From Chlorella sorokiniana (Eukaryota > Chlorophyta > Trebouxiophyceae > Chlorellales > Chlorellaceae): a stretch of DNA of 64,000 bases. The notes below the pieces were generated by a model, which saw only the letters and a list, made by a program, of their open reading frames with translations, ran no database searches and was not told the DNA's origin. Both the position numbers and the translations under genes were made by a program. The DNA is taken from the NCBI GenBank assembly GCA_025917655.1, contig CP084615.1, forward strand, positions 1,550,001 through 1,614,000. Reading direction: 5' to 3'. This document shows, in pieces, positions 44,541 to 55,733 of the stretch. Position 1 is the stretch's first letter. Each line of letters starts with the position of its first letter.

Positions 44541-46858
44541 TCAGGCCCACTTGCCAATGACGGCCATGGCGGCGGTGCCGGCGTAGAAGGAGACAAAGGC
44601 GGCGACCTGCGCGAGGCGCACCGCTGCGCGTGTCTGTCCCGTCGTTCCATGCGCGCTGCGCGGGATGGCTGGCTGCCGAGCAGTCTTGGCCCACCCGGTC
44701 TGGCATCGCACACAGGAGGCCCACCAGCCCCATCGCCACACACACATTCCATTATGTGACGCTGCCCCCACCACCGCCCCCACCTGCAGGTACCAGCGCT
44801 GCGCGTGGAGCCAGGCCGAGTCGGTGAGCATGGGCGCCATCAGCTGCACCAGCACCACGTAGAGCAGCACCCCCGCCGACAGCGAGTCCAGGATGCCGGT
44901 GGCCAGCAGCGCGGAGGTGGAGTTCTCGTTGAACGACTCGCGGATGGCAATGCCTGGGAGCAAGGGGGATGCGGTGTTGCGGCTGCCTGTGTGGTGCGCA
45001 TGCATGGTGTGCACAGAGTTGCGGGGTCAGGGGGCCAAGAGGCCGGCACAAGCGGCCGTGGCACTGGTCGCCAGCAAGGCTGTGTGGCCTCCACCCGTGT
45101 GCCACCCCCTGCGCCGCGCTGCAGCCAGGTGGCTCACCCACTGCGATGCCGATGGGCGTGGTGACCGAGTAGACGAGGCCCAGCACGGCGCACTTGGCGG
45201 CGCCCAGGGCGGCGTCGATGGCGGCGGAGCCGATGGCAAAGCCCTCGAAGAACTGGTGGAAGGAGAGGGCGATGAGCAGGGTGGTGAAGGAGGTGCCGCT
45301 CGCCACGCCCAGCGTGATGCCGATCATGACTGGAGGGGGGCAGGGGAGGGGGCCAAAGGGCGTGGATCACACGATGCCGAAACAGGCGGCCTCCAATCGA
45401 CGGGCCTGTCAGCGCAGCCAGCTGGCCGCCCCGTGCAGCTACCCGAGTGGAACACGATGCCCGCTTCGGTGAAGTAGATGCCGACGGTGCGGGTGATGTC
45501 GGGGGTGGGCCAGCAACGTTTTGCAGCCGTCTCCATGCACGGGACAGGTGCCTGCAGCAGGTGCGCAGAGGACGGAGCTCCCGGTAAGGACCCCTCAAGG
45601 CGTGCCCTTCCCCCTTCCAGCGTGCAAGAAGCTAGGCCTGCTGCCTGCCCCGAGGAGTCTCACCTCCCTCCTCGCTGGGTTGCCCAGCCTCGGCATCGGC
45701 CGGCTCCCCCTGGGCGGCAGGCGGCGCCTTGACAGAGGCGTCCTCAGCGCTGCCAACTATCGCGCCAATCACGGCGGCATGGCAGCCGCCGTGCGGCAGG
45801 GCGCTCTCTGGCTCCTGGTGCTGGGTGATGCCGCGGCGACGGAGATGAATCTGCGGTGGCTGGGTGCAAGCTGTCAGTGAGCATGTGCGTAGCAGGCACC
45901 CGCACGCGCCCCAACTTTGAGGCCCGAGCAGGCCCCACTCTTGCCAAGAAAACCCCGAGCGCCTGCCTTGATGAGGTAGTCGACCAGCTGCATGAAGAGG
46001 ATGGCCACGGTAGCGAACAGGAAGGGCCAGGCCTCGTAGTTTTCGATCCAGAAGGGCGGCAGGCACTCGTTCATCAGGCTCTCCACCCCGGCAGCAGCAT
46101 GTGGATGAGCGCGGTGGACAAGATCGTGCCAAAGCCTGCAGGAACGGGGGGTGGGGCGGCCGCTTACGGGCATGCAGGTGGGACCCTGTGCAGCGCTGCA
46201 AAGCAGGAACGGGCTGGGGGCAGCCAGGGGGCCCACCAAAGTAGGTGCCCAAGCGGGCGCGACCCCCACGCGGGGCTGCGCGCCAGCACGCCGATCGCCA
46301 CGGGCGCCAAGGAGCCCAGCAGGGACACGCCCAGCAGGATGAACACCGAGCCCACGTGGAGGGACAGGTTGTAGTCCTCCAACTCCTCTTGGGCACACGC
46401 GTCGCCCCCGTCTGCTGAGGGAGTTGAGGTTGCCAATGTGCAGGCTTGCGGGCTGGTCAGGCAGGGGGCGGGAAACCGAGGCCCGACGGCGATCGGGACC
46501 TTTGACTGAGTCTCAAGGCAAAGCATCACTCCATGAGTGCTTGCCGCCGCCGAATCCGAGCATTTGTGAATTTGAGGGTTGTGCTCCACAGCAGTTGCAA
46601 AGTCTGCCTCCAGGCAGGGCCTGGCAGGAGCGCTCTGGAGTGCTCCCCAGCCTATCCCCAGAAAACCGAGCCCGGCCCGTCGCTTGCACGCCGGCCAGCA
46701 CAAATGCCGTGCCTACCTTCAGAATCTTGTAGAAGACCTCGAGAAAGCCAAAGGTGGCCGGCAGGCGTTGGCATGGCTGTTGTGATGGCCTGGGTGCTGG
46801 ACTCAGCGAAGCACTGGGCCAGAGGAAGCACAAGAACAATAAACGAGATTGGTATCAT
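44541..46858 (-). CDS. ZIP-family divalent metal (zinc/iron) transporter
   Basis: Start ATG 46858 gives a signal peptide (MIPISFIVLVLPLAQCFAES). Transmembrane segments follow: LHVGSVFILLGVSLLGSLAP, ALIHMLLPGVESLMNECLPP, WPFLFATVAILFMQLVDYLI, then after a short loop TEAGIVFHSG. TM4 holds the ZIP signature, FTTLLIALSFHQFFEGFAIG, with the metal-binding HxxxE. TM5 to TM8 are KCAVLGLVYSVTTPIGIAVG, TGILDSLSAGVLLYVVLVQL and QVAAFVSFYAGTAAMAVIGK, ending at 44541. The protein moves Zn or Fe into the cytosol from outside or from a vesicle. The long variable loop between TM3 and TM4 lacks an obvious His-rich stretch and spans introns. The N-terminal exon is the least certain part. Confidence 0.85.
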
Positions 46859-47727
46859 CGAGGCGGACAGGGGTGCGAGTTATAGAGGAACGAGCTGGGA
46901 TTCATTCTGGCCTGTTTTAGGGGACTCATGCATGCCCCAGGGTCTGCACACTCCTTGCCTCTGTTTGGCATCCTTGCAGCAGATGAAGAACTTCATGAAG
47001 ACAGGCATGCGGTTGCAGCCCATCTGTTATTCAGAGCCAGTTGTTGTTCTTCTTGTGGATCACACTGTTGTCGCTAACCGTCCTTAGCACCCATGACTTT
47101 GCACACCTGATGAAGGAGCAATTGTGCACATGGGATGTACCATGGCCGGTGACCGCATCATGTTGAGGCCGTTTTGCAACTGGAGGACTGCAGTGCCAAT
47201 GGTTTATGCCCTGTCGGCGGCGGAGATGCAGGGCGGGCCCGGCGGCGCAGCAGTACACAGATCGCCAGATGACTGTTTGAGGAATGGACGGAAGGTGAGC
47301 TTCGTGTGAATGTAACTGCGGCAAGATGGCAAGGTGTATGGTCACGGCAAGGCGCTCTGCACAGAATGTCGCCAGGAGCCCCCTTCCCAAGACGACGAGT
47401 CTGACCATGAAGCGGCAGACGATGCCTCCGATGACCCAGAGCCATCGACCGAGACCGCCGATCAGCACGCATCGGCTACAGGCCAGCCACAAGGAGTGGG
47501 GTGCGCAGGGTGCAGCGTCTATTTTGCTGAGGATCTCGTATGGTGCCTTGGCCTGGGCATGGCAAGCGAAGTCACGACGCATCCTCAAATGCTTCCAACA
47601 ACTGGCAGCCAGCGGCGGCGCTTGGGCGGCTTCTTTGGCACCCTGCGTCGAGCTCTCTCTGTGCCTGCGCCCCGCATGCAGGTCTGTTGTCAAGGGAGAA
47701 GCAGGTGCAGAGGACCGTGTAGCTGCC
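46859..47727. promoter_or_regulatory. Divergent region between the ZIP and RRM-dsRBD genes
   Basis: 869 bases between opposing ATGs, the longest shared promoter here. A CCAAT box is at 47196-47200. A stretch at about 47326-47500 reads as an acidic frame (GHGKALCTECRQEPPSQDDE) that looks protein-like, so an unrecognised 5' exon of the plus-strand gene may lie here. Confidence 0.35.
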
Positions 47728-50700
47728 ATGGAAGACGACGGGCTGGCGGCCATGGCGGTGGATCCAGCGGCGGGGGCGGCGGCGGCGCAGCAGGAGCCCG
47801 TGGAGGGCGGCCACCTTGCGGGCCGCGAGACGCCCCTGCCGGAGGAGGAGCAGGCGCAGGCAGTCGCCGCTCTGGCAGCAGCTGCTGCCGCGGGGCAGAG
47901 GGATGCCGCTGCCCCGCTGTCCCTGCCGCCGGCAGCAGCAGCGGCGGGGATGCAGCCGCCGACTCTCAGGCAGCACTGGAGGCGGGCGGGGCTGCTGTGG
48001 CCCAGGCTGAGTCTGAGCTGGGTGAGGACGACGCTGTGGAGGGCGCAGATGATGCTGCCGGCGCAGATGGCCCAGCAGCAAGCGGTGGGACAGCGGAGCA
48101 CGCCCGGATCGGCTGCCCGCACGTGCCCTGTACGGCCTGCCCCTCGAGGGTGCCGCGCCTGCGCAGGGCGTCGGGCAGCAGGAGGGGCAGGCGGCGCGGC
48201 AGCCGCAGCAGGCAAAGCTGCCCAACCTGCCGCGCATGGAGGACGACGGGCGGCTGCCCGCCTACGCCGCGTATGGCGACGACGCGCCGCCGCAGCAGGC
48301 GGCACGCGGCCGCAAGCTCGCTCGCGTCGACGAGGACCCGCCCCCGGCTTCCAGCCCACCGACGTTTTCATAGGTGCGGCGGCGGCTCCGTGCGCGACGG
48401 CATGCCCGCGCTGATTTCCGGCCCCGCACGCTCGCAGGCTTGCTGCAGTGCCTCACGGTTGGCCAGGCAATGGATCCCTGCGCTGTTCTTTGCCCCCCCC
48501 ACTCCACCCCCAGGCGGGCTGCCCCCAGCGCGGACGAGTACGGCGTGTGGCAGGCGGTCATCCCCGCTGGCGAGGTGGTGGGCGTGAAGCTGATCAGGCG
48601 CAAGCGGAACACGGGCGACTGCCGCGGATACGGTGCGCGGGGAGCGGCGCTGCTCCTCGCCAGCGCCCACACCTGGGCCTCCCCTGCCTGGCTGCGTCCG
48701 CATGGCTGTGATGGGTGGCTGATGCGTGTGCACGCACCCGCCCTCCCCGCCTTGCCCAGGCTTTGTGCGCATGGCCAGTCGAGAGGCTGCGGAGGCGGCG
48801 TGCCGGACGGTCAAGGAGGTGCGCCGCTGCCTGTCACGCCCGCTGGGTGCCGCGCAGCGCTGACCTGGTGCTGCGCGTCCTGGGTGGTCACTCGCCAGCC
48901 TTCAGAGGCACTGGGCATTTGCTGCCGCTCGAGCAGGTATCTACCTCTCTGGGCCCGGGGTCCCCTCCCCCACACTCACCTACATGCACCCACCACCACG
49001 CCCTCTCAGGCCTGCGGCGTGCCGGTGGCCGTCAGCCTGTCCAGCAGCCGCAGCCTGGCGGAGCTGCATGCGGCGGCGGCCAGCACCATGGCAGCCACGC
49101 CGCTGCAGGCGCCCCAGGACGCGGACAGCAGCCTGGCGCAGCTGCTGGCGGCGGTGGAGCGGCAGGCGCAGCCCGCTGAGGCGGTGACCACCGCGCTGGT
49201 GGCGCTGCTGCGCGTGCCCTCCCGCCCCCGCCTCGCCTTCCCCGCGGGCCGCCCGCGCCCAAGCGCGCCGCGGCGACGCAGGCAGCCCCGCTCGCGGGCG
49301 CTGCAGCCCAGCCAGGGGTCAAGCAGGAGGCGGCGGCGGAGGACGGTGTCGCTGGGGGCGCCCGCGGGTGACGCGGGGGGAGCAGCTGCCCGACGCCTCC
49401 AACTACATGGAGCCCTACCCCGCAGTACGCTCCCTCATCCAACATTTCAAGTGAGCATTTGTCATTTCGACGCCGCAGCGCAGATGCCCCGCCCCGCCTG
49501 TGTGCCCACCGCGCTGCGCGGTGCACAGAGGTGCCAAACTCTCTGCGAGGCCGGGGCTGGCTGCCGGCGTGCGCGTCTCTCATTCTGACGCGCATCCCCC
49601 CCGCCGCCGCCCTCACTTACCCGCAGGGCGCGGGGGGCCAGGACAAGACGCCGCTGGCTGTGCTGCACGAGTATGCTTCGCGCCTGGCGCTGAGGGTGGA
49701 CGCTGAGGAGGCGGCGGCCGCAGACGCCGGCACCGGCCCGCCCTCCGTCTCCATCAAGCTGGTCAACAGCCGCGGCGGGCAGGCCTTCGCCACCGCCCAC
49801 GGGCGCGGCAAAACCAAGCAGATCGGGCGCCAGGTGGGGAGGCCTGCTGTCGCTGATGAGAGCCATTGCGGCGCCTAGGCCCCCTCCGCAGTGCTCCTGC
49901 TCCATGCCGCCGCTCTCCCCGCTGCGGGTCGCGGCACCGCAGGCCCCCAACCGCCGCACGCGGCTGCTGCTGGCCCCCGCAGATTGCCAGCGCCGTGCTG
50001 CTGGAGACTATTCTAGAGACGGCGCCTGCGGAGGACCTGCTGGCACCCGCCCGCAGCAAGCCCGTCCAGGGCGGCGCCAAGTGGCAGGTGGGCCGTGGAA
50101 GCGTGGCCGGGACCAGGCTCGAAGGCACCCGGTGCCCTCCTGCACCTGCAGCGCACTGCCGCCACCGACACTGCCCCCCTGCTTGCAGCCGCCACAACGG
50201 TCGGGGCTTGGCGCGGAGGGCGGCAGGGGCCGCGGCCGGATGGGGCCGGGCGGGCGCTTTGGCTCAGAGGGCGGACGCGGCAGCTGGGGCGGTGGCCGTG
50301 GGGGCGGCCGCTTTGGCGGCGCAGACCATCCTGCCCACTATGCTGCCAGGTCGGCTGAGGGGCGGGGTCGGGGCTACAACCAAGCGGGCGGCTCGGCTCC
50401 ACAGCGGCAGCGCCAGCAGCAGCCGCCGCAGCAGCAATATGCCGTCATTGCCCCCGCGGCAGCCTTTGCTGGCGGCATGGGCAGAGGGCAAGCGTCTGGC
50501 TTTGCAGGTGGGCCGCTGCCATGCTCGGATGGTGCCAGCCAATTCCTGCCCTGTTGCTGCTGACGTGAGGTGCAGGCTGGCAGCATGCCGATGCTTGCAC
50601 TGCCTGCCTGCTGCGCAGGGGCCCAGATGCAGCAGCCTGTGCAGCACATGCAGCTGCAGCTGCAGGCGCAGCAGCCGCAGGCGCAGCTGTACGGCATGCA

Positions 50701-51818
50701 GGCAGCCGTGACGCCTGCCAGCATGGCCCAGAGCCTGGCGCAGCCGCCCGCGGGGATGATGACCAGGCAGGCCATGGCTGGGCAGTCCTATGGCGGCGCC
50801 GCTGCCATGCTCAACCCGGCTGCTGGCAGCATGCTCGTGGGTGGCGGCGTTGGGACTGCAGGCAGCGGCTATGGCACCGCGGGCAATGCAGGCATGGCTG
50901 CCGCTGCCGGTTACGGCGCCCAATCTGGAGGCTTCACCGCTCCCAACGACCCCCGCCTGGCTGCCCAGGCCGCTCAGGCCGCCCAGGCCGCGCAGGCCGC
51001 CCAGGCTGCGCAAGCCGCCCAGGCTGCCCAGCTGCAGCAGGCCCAAGCCCTGCAGCTGCAGCAGTACGGCGGCGGCGCTGCACCCGCCCAGCAGCAGGCC
51101 GCCACCCCGCGCAGGGCTATGGCGGCTATGCAGCGCAGGGGCAGCAGCAGGCACAACAGGTGCAGCAGGCGCAGCAGGCGCAGCAGACACAGGCCATGGC
51201 AACCTACCAGCAGACCGGGCAGTACCAGCAGTACTCAGCGACCCAACCAACGCAGTACCAGCAGTACTCAGCCACCCAGCCAACGCAGTACCAGCAGTAC
51301 TCAGCCACCCAGCCAACGCAGTACGGGTCGGCTCAGCAGGCGCAGTACGGATCAACCCAGCATTCGGGTGGTGGTGGCGGCGCGGCGGGTGCTTCTGGCG
51401 TTGCCGAGCGCAAGTACATCAGCAACACAGCCCAGCAGGCGCAGCAGCAGCACCAGCAGCAGCAGGCAGGGGCGCCAACCTCGCCACCTCCCGCCGCAGG
51501 GGGAGCTGCTGGTGCGTATTCTGCCCAGGGCTGGGATGCAGGCCCCGGCACCGCGCTCGCTGCCTACTACGGCGTGGGTACGGCTTATGGGGCTGCTGCC
51601 TATGACCAGTCCAACCCCAGCACTGCCGCTGCTGCTGCCTACCCCACCGGTGGGTACTCGGGCTACCCCCTGCTGCTGCTGCTGCTGCTCAGGGCGGGCA
51701 TGCCCAGCAGGCTCAGCAGCAGGTGCCCAGTGCAGCGGCCGCGGAAGGCGCAGGCACCCTGGGTGCCCCCACCCCTGCACAGTATTACGCTGCCGGCTAC
51801 TACGGCTACGGCCAGTAG
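47728..51818 (+). CDS. RRM plus single dsRBD RNA-binding protein with RGG and Gln-rich tail (DUS16-like)
   Basis: Starts MEDDGLAAMAVDPAAG at ATG 47728 with an acidic Ala-rich N-terminus. An RRM follows: TDVFIG joined across an intron to GLP (RNP2), then VWQAVIPAGEVVGVKLIRRK and RNTGDCRGYGFVRMASREAA (RNP1). A single dsRNA-binding domain comes next: KTPLAVLHEYASRLALRV, SIKLVNSRGGQAFATAHGRG, IASAVLLETILETAPAEDLL. Then an RGG region (GSWGGGRGGGRFGG) and a Gln/Ala/Tyr-rich tail with AAQ and QYSATQPT repeats, ending YYAAGYYGYGQ at 51816-51818. One RRM with one dsRBD is the layout reported for Chlamydomonas DUS16, a nuclear partner of DICER-LIKE 3 needed for pri-miRNA processing. Orthology is inferred. 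Frame losses include the C run 48522-48526. Confidence 0.75.
51221..51319 (+). repeat. Three tandem 33-base units encoding QYSATQPTQYQ-type repeats
   Basis: Near-identical 33-base units inside the Gln-rich tail of the RRM-dsRBD gene, in frame, each giving QYSATQPT plus QYQ. They differ by a few synonymous bases. Confidence 0.8.
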
Positions 51819-52788
51819 CCTCCTGGGTCTGCTTGTTGGCCATGTACTGTGGGGCCTTGCGTCGTCAGCAAAGAAGACGTTTTTGTTCTCTCCTTGCCAG
51901 CCATCTGCTGGTCAGACACCCTCTGAAACCATCCAGCAAGGGTGCTCCTCCTCAACCGTTGTTCTTGTGCCCCGTTTGTTTTTTGGGGGCGCCCCCACTG
52001 GTATCCACAGTGACGGCTGCTTGCTGCTGTCTGGACCTGAGTGAACCGGTGCATGCCTGTGGCTGGCATTCTGCACCGCTTGCATGGAGTGTGCAGGCAC
52101 CTGCCTGAGTGACTGCCCACCCCTTCCCCATGTCTTTCAACTCAAAAAACCGTGGATCCTGGTCATGCATCGAAAGGCAAAGCCGGCTGAGGCATGCAAA
52201 GCAACCAGAAAAGCAAGGCATCTAGGAATGGCAGTCGGGCACGGCCCTACTCTGGCAGGGCCTAGGGTGGGCAGCGTGCTCCTGTGGGTCCCGATTGAAA
52301 AGGCCATGCTGGCGAATCTTTTAACCACTACCTCCTCTCTATCTGTATGCTGCCAACAGCGGTCGGCAGTGCAAGTGTGGGCAGGGCAGGAAGGGGTGGT
52401 TAATGCCACCTTGAAATGCGCCGCCGCCTGCGATACGCGTCGCCGAGAGTTCAGCTGAGAGTGGAGAGCGCATTGCTTGGCGCTCTCTGCGCCTATGCTG
52501 CTGAGCGGTCTGAGATGGCTTTCTGGGAACTGCAGTGACAGCAAACACCTGCTCCTCCGCGTGTTTGTCTCGCCGGGGTGGCCACCTCTGCTTCCCACGG
52601 CCCTAGGCTGTGCACTGTATACGCGCTCGTGCTGATTTGTTGCTGTTTGTATCACAGCCTGGCAGGCGGTCGGGGTTCCACCACCCCTGCGGGTCTCGTT
52701 TAGACCCACCGCGCTCTCAGCGCCCTCGTTGACATTAGCCTTTGCGCAGCAATACGCCTCCATTCCTTAGCACGACGCAGCACCGCCC
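51819..52788. other. 970-base region: 3' UTR of the RRM-dsRBD gene and promoter of the TBC gene
   Basis: No conserved ORF on either strand and no TGTAA found. It is less GC-rich than the exons. The length suggests a long 3' UTR. Confidence 0.35.
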
Positions 52789-55212
52789 ATGAGTAGGACG
52801 GGCGGCGGCAAGGAGGTGCTCTCCACCGCCGCCGTCGTCGTCGGTGTGGGGGTGGGCGTGGCTGCGTTTGCCGGGCTTGGTCTAGCTGGGGCCTTTGGTG
52901 CCGGCGTGCTCAGCGCGGCCACCATCGACAACTTCACCGCCCGCCGCGCCAAGCCAGCGCTGCAAGCGGACGAGGTGCGTCGCGATGAGGAGGGGCGCAT
53001 CGAGCGGTGGCCGCAGCTGCTCAAGGCGGTGCAAAACGGGGTGAGAGCCAGCCGCCACGCCCTGCCCTGCTGCCCTCGTGCCGCTTCTGTTTCAACATAT
53101 AAAGGCATAGCCACGGAACCATTGCTGCCAGCGTGCCAGCGTCTTGACTTGGCTGGCCCCTGGCACCTTGCCTGGCGCCCCGCGCGCAGGGCTGTGCGCC
53201 GGAGCTGCGCGCCGAGCTGTGGCCGCTGCTGCTGGGCGTGTTTCCACACCACAGCACCCACAGCGAGCGCAGCAGGGAGCTGGAGCAGCTGCGCAGGTGT
53301 GTGTGTGTGTTTGGGGGGGCTGCACAGAGCACAACCGTCTCAGGCACCCCAGCCTGCGATGCTGGCGCCGCACCGCCGCCGTGCGTGCCGGCCTGGCGAG
53401 GCTGTGCCCTGCCGCCGCCCCGCAGGCTGTACATCAAGCTGGTGTTGGTGTGCCGCGAGCTGGACGACCAGCTGCAGGCGCTGCGGGGCGGCGGCGGCGG
53501 CAACGGTGAGCAGGCCGGCGGCGGCGCGCCAGTCGCGGCCAATGGCTGCGCCGTGGGCCAGCCCGCAGCCGCGGCGACCAAGGGCCCCGACGGCGCGCCT
53601 GCTGCCCGAGAGGCGGGGGGCACACCTGCGTGCGACCCCGCGCCGCCCTCCGCCCGTCGGTCCCCGCCGCCGCTGCCGGGCAACCTGGCTGCCTTTGCCG
53701 AGGCGCACCGCATCATTGTGATGGATGCGCTGCGCACCGACATGCGGCGCAGCGCGGCTCCCCCCGCCTGCGCGGCGGCGGCGCCTGCCCCGGCGGCGGC
53801 TCCCCCACCCTCACCATCCTGCCTGTGGCGGGCGGCGAGGGCCTGCCGGAGCTGATGCTGGCGGCGCCGCCCGCGACCCCTCCGCCCCCTCCACCCCCGC
53901 CAGCTGGACGCCATCGCCGCCGACCCGGGCGCGGCGGCGGCGGCGGGCGGCTGCCGCGCTGGCGCTCGCCGCTGGCGGCCGACCTGATCTGGGGCGCGGC
54001 CCACCTGGACGACCCCCATCGCTGCCAGATGCTGCGCCTGGCCAACATCCTGTCGGCCTACGCTGTGCACGACCCGGAGACGGGCTACTGCCAGGGCATG
54101 TGAGACCTGAGTCGTGGGGGCTGCGTGTGGTGTGACACGGGGGGCTGCTGTGGTGCGCCACCGCACTGCATGCCGCCAGAGCGACGCCAGGCGACGGCGG
54201 AGCTGCGAGCGCCCCCATTCCACCTCCACCCCCACCCCCACTCACCCCCGCCCGCAGGTCGGACCTCGCCTCCGTCTTTGTGCAGCTGTTTGACGACGAC
54301 GCCCTCGCTTTTGCCTGCTTCGAGCGGCTCATGCGCGCCGCCCGCCGCAACTTCCGGCACGACGAGACGGGCATCAGGTGCGGCGCGCAGCTGCCCGCAC
54401 CTTCCCCACCCACCCCCTCAGGCTGCAGGCACCTGGGGGCTATGCAGCGGGCGGCGGACGGGCATGCACACAGCCTTGCATCAGCCTTGCATCCGCGTTG
54501 GGCACCCCCATGCACAGATGCATTTCTCTCATCCGCAGTTACCCCTGCCGCCCCCCACCCCCTCTCCCGCAGGCACCAGCTGCAGCAGATAGCGCGCGTG
54601 CTGCGCGACACCGACCCCGCCTCTTCTCCGCGCTGCAGCGCCTGGGCGCCGCCGACTGCATGTTTGCCTACCGCATGGTGGTGGTGCTGCTGAGGCGGGA
54701 GCTGCCCCCGCCGCCTGCTGCACCCTGTGGGAGATGCAGTGGGCGCACCAGGCGGCGGCGGCGGAGGCGGCAGCCGCGCCGCCGGCCGCGGGGCGGCAGC
54801 CTGGGGGCAGCCGCGGCGGCGGCGACGGCGCGGCCGGCGGCAGCGGCGGGGCGCGCGACTCGGCGGGCGCCGCCGCCTCCGCGGGCCTGCGCTCCACGGT
54901 GCAGGGGCTGTCGGAGGTGACGGCGGCGGCGGCGGGGCTGGCGCAGCGCCCCGGCAGCGGCGGCGTGCGGCAGGCGGGGTCCCGCCTCGCGTCGGCGGCC
55001 AGCGGTGGGGTGGACCAGGCCCCGAGTTTGTGCTGCAGTTCATCGCGGCGGTGGTGCGGGCGCAGCGCGGCAGGATCATGAGCGAGTGCAGGGAGCACGA
55101 CGACGTGCTGCGCCTGTTCAACAGCCTGCACATTGACTTCTGGCCCGCGGTGGCGCAGGCGCGCAAGCAGCACCGGGCGTACACGCAGCCAGGCGCCGCC
55201 GTCGGCAGCTGA
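52789..55212 (+). CDS. TBC-domain Rab GTPase-activating protein
   Basis: Five exons: 52789-53040, 53190-53296, 53425-54099, 54258-54377 and 54573-55212. The N-terminus has a hydrophobic stretch (TAAVVVGVGVGVAAFAGLGL) that may anchor the protein. TBC motifs follow in order: GCAPELRAELWPLLLGVFP, IVMDALRTDMRR (Arg finger position), RLANILSAYAVHDPETGYCQ, GMSDLASVFVQLFDDDALAF (with the catalytic Gln in YCQGM), FACFERLMRAARRNF and RMVVVLLRREL. The C-terminal part has FVLQFIAAVVRAQRGRIM and HDDVLRLFNSLHIDFW as in Gyp7/TBC1D15-type proteins. It switches off a Rab protein on membranes; the target is unknown. A Gly/Ala/Pro-rich insert splits the domain, and frame losses occur around 53870-53960 and 54620. 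Confidence 0.85.
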
Positions 55213-55733
55213 CCGCTGCTGGCTCAACAGGCGCACAAAGCGCTCCGTCATGGCACCAGTTGTGGCTGTTCTGTTGCATTGTTGAAATTGTAATGTAGAA
55301 CTGCACTGCCCAGCGCAACGCAGCACGGATGGACGCGCGCAGGCTTGGAAACGCGGCGGCGCGCCATGTCAGCCGCCGGCGCCGTCGCTCACTGCAGAAC
55401 TTCTACAGGAATGCCATGTGATGTCATGACATTCTTTTTAGTCGTACGATGACGCCGCTGCTCAATTAGCGAGCTCTTCAAGGCTTCTTCCAACAAGAGA
55501 GAAAATTGCAGACGACATAACAGTCGCAGGCAATCGGGTGTACAGCTGGACCGACCGCTGAACGGTGAGCGCCCAATTGTCGGCGCCAGGTGGGCTGAAG
55601 CTGCGGGTTAAAGCCTGCCTTGTCGCCGCCGGCCGCCGCCTCTGTCTCACCTCCTGCACAAAACCGGGTCGCGAATGCTCGCCTGGCTTGCGCGCAGGGT
55701 GGTAGGCTAGGAGGAGCAGGTGGATGCACCGGA
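55213..55733. other. Region between the TBC and F-box/LRR genes
   Basis: Contains the TGTAA signal of the TBC gene (55289-55293, 77 bases after the stop), then about 440 bases that should serve as promoter and 5' UTR of the next gene. No other feature seen. Confidence 0.4.
55289..55293 (+). terminator. TGTAA polyadenylation signal of the TBC gene
   Basis: TGTAA 77 bases after the stop at 55212, in AT-rich context. Confidence 0.6.

Noticed and set aside
47031-48371. 446-residue open frame on the minus strand opposite the RRM-dsRBD gene
   Set aside because: Arg/Pro/Ala-rich with no motif. Such long antisense frames are expected in GC-rich coding DNA, and the plus strand carries the conserved protein.
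54727-55081. Gly/Ala-rich frames inside the TBC gene as separate genes
   Set aside because: They are low-complexity insert sequence of the TBC protein read in other frames.
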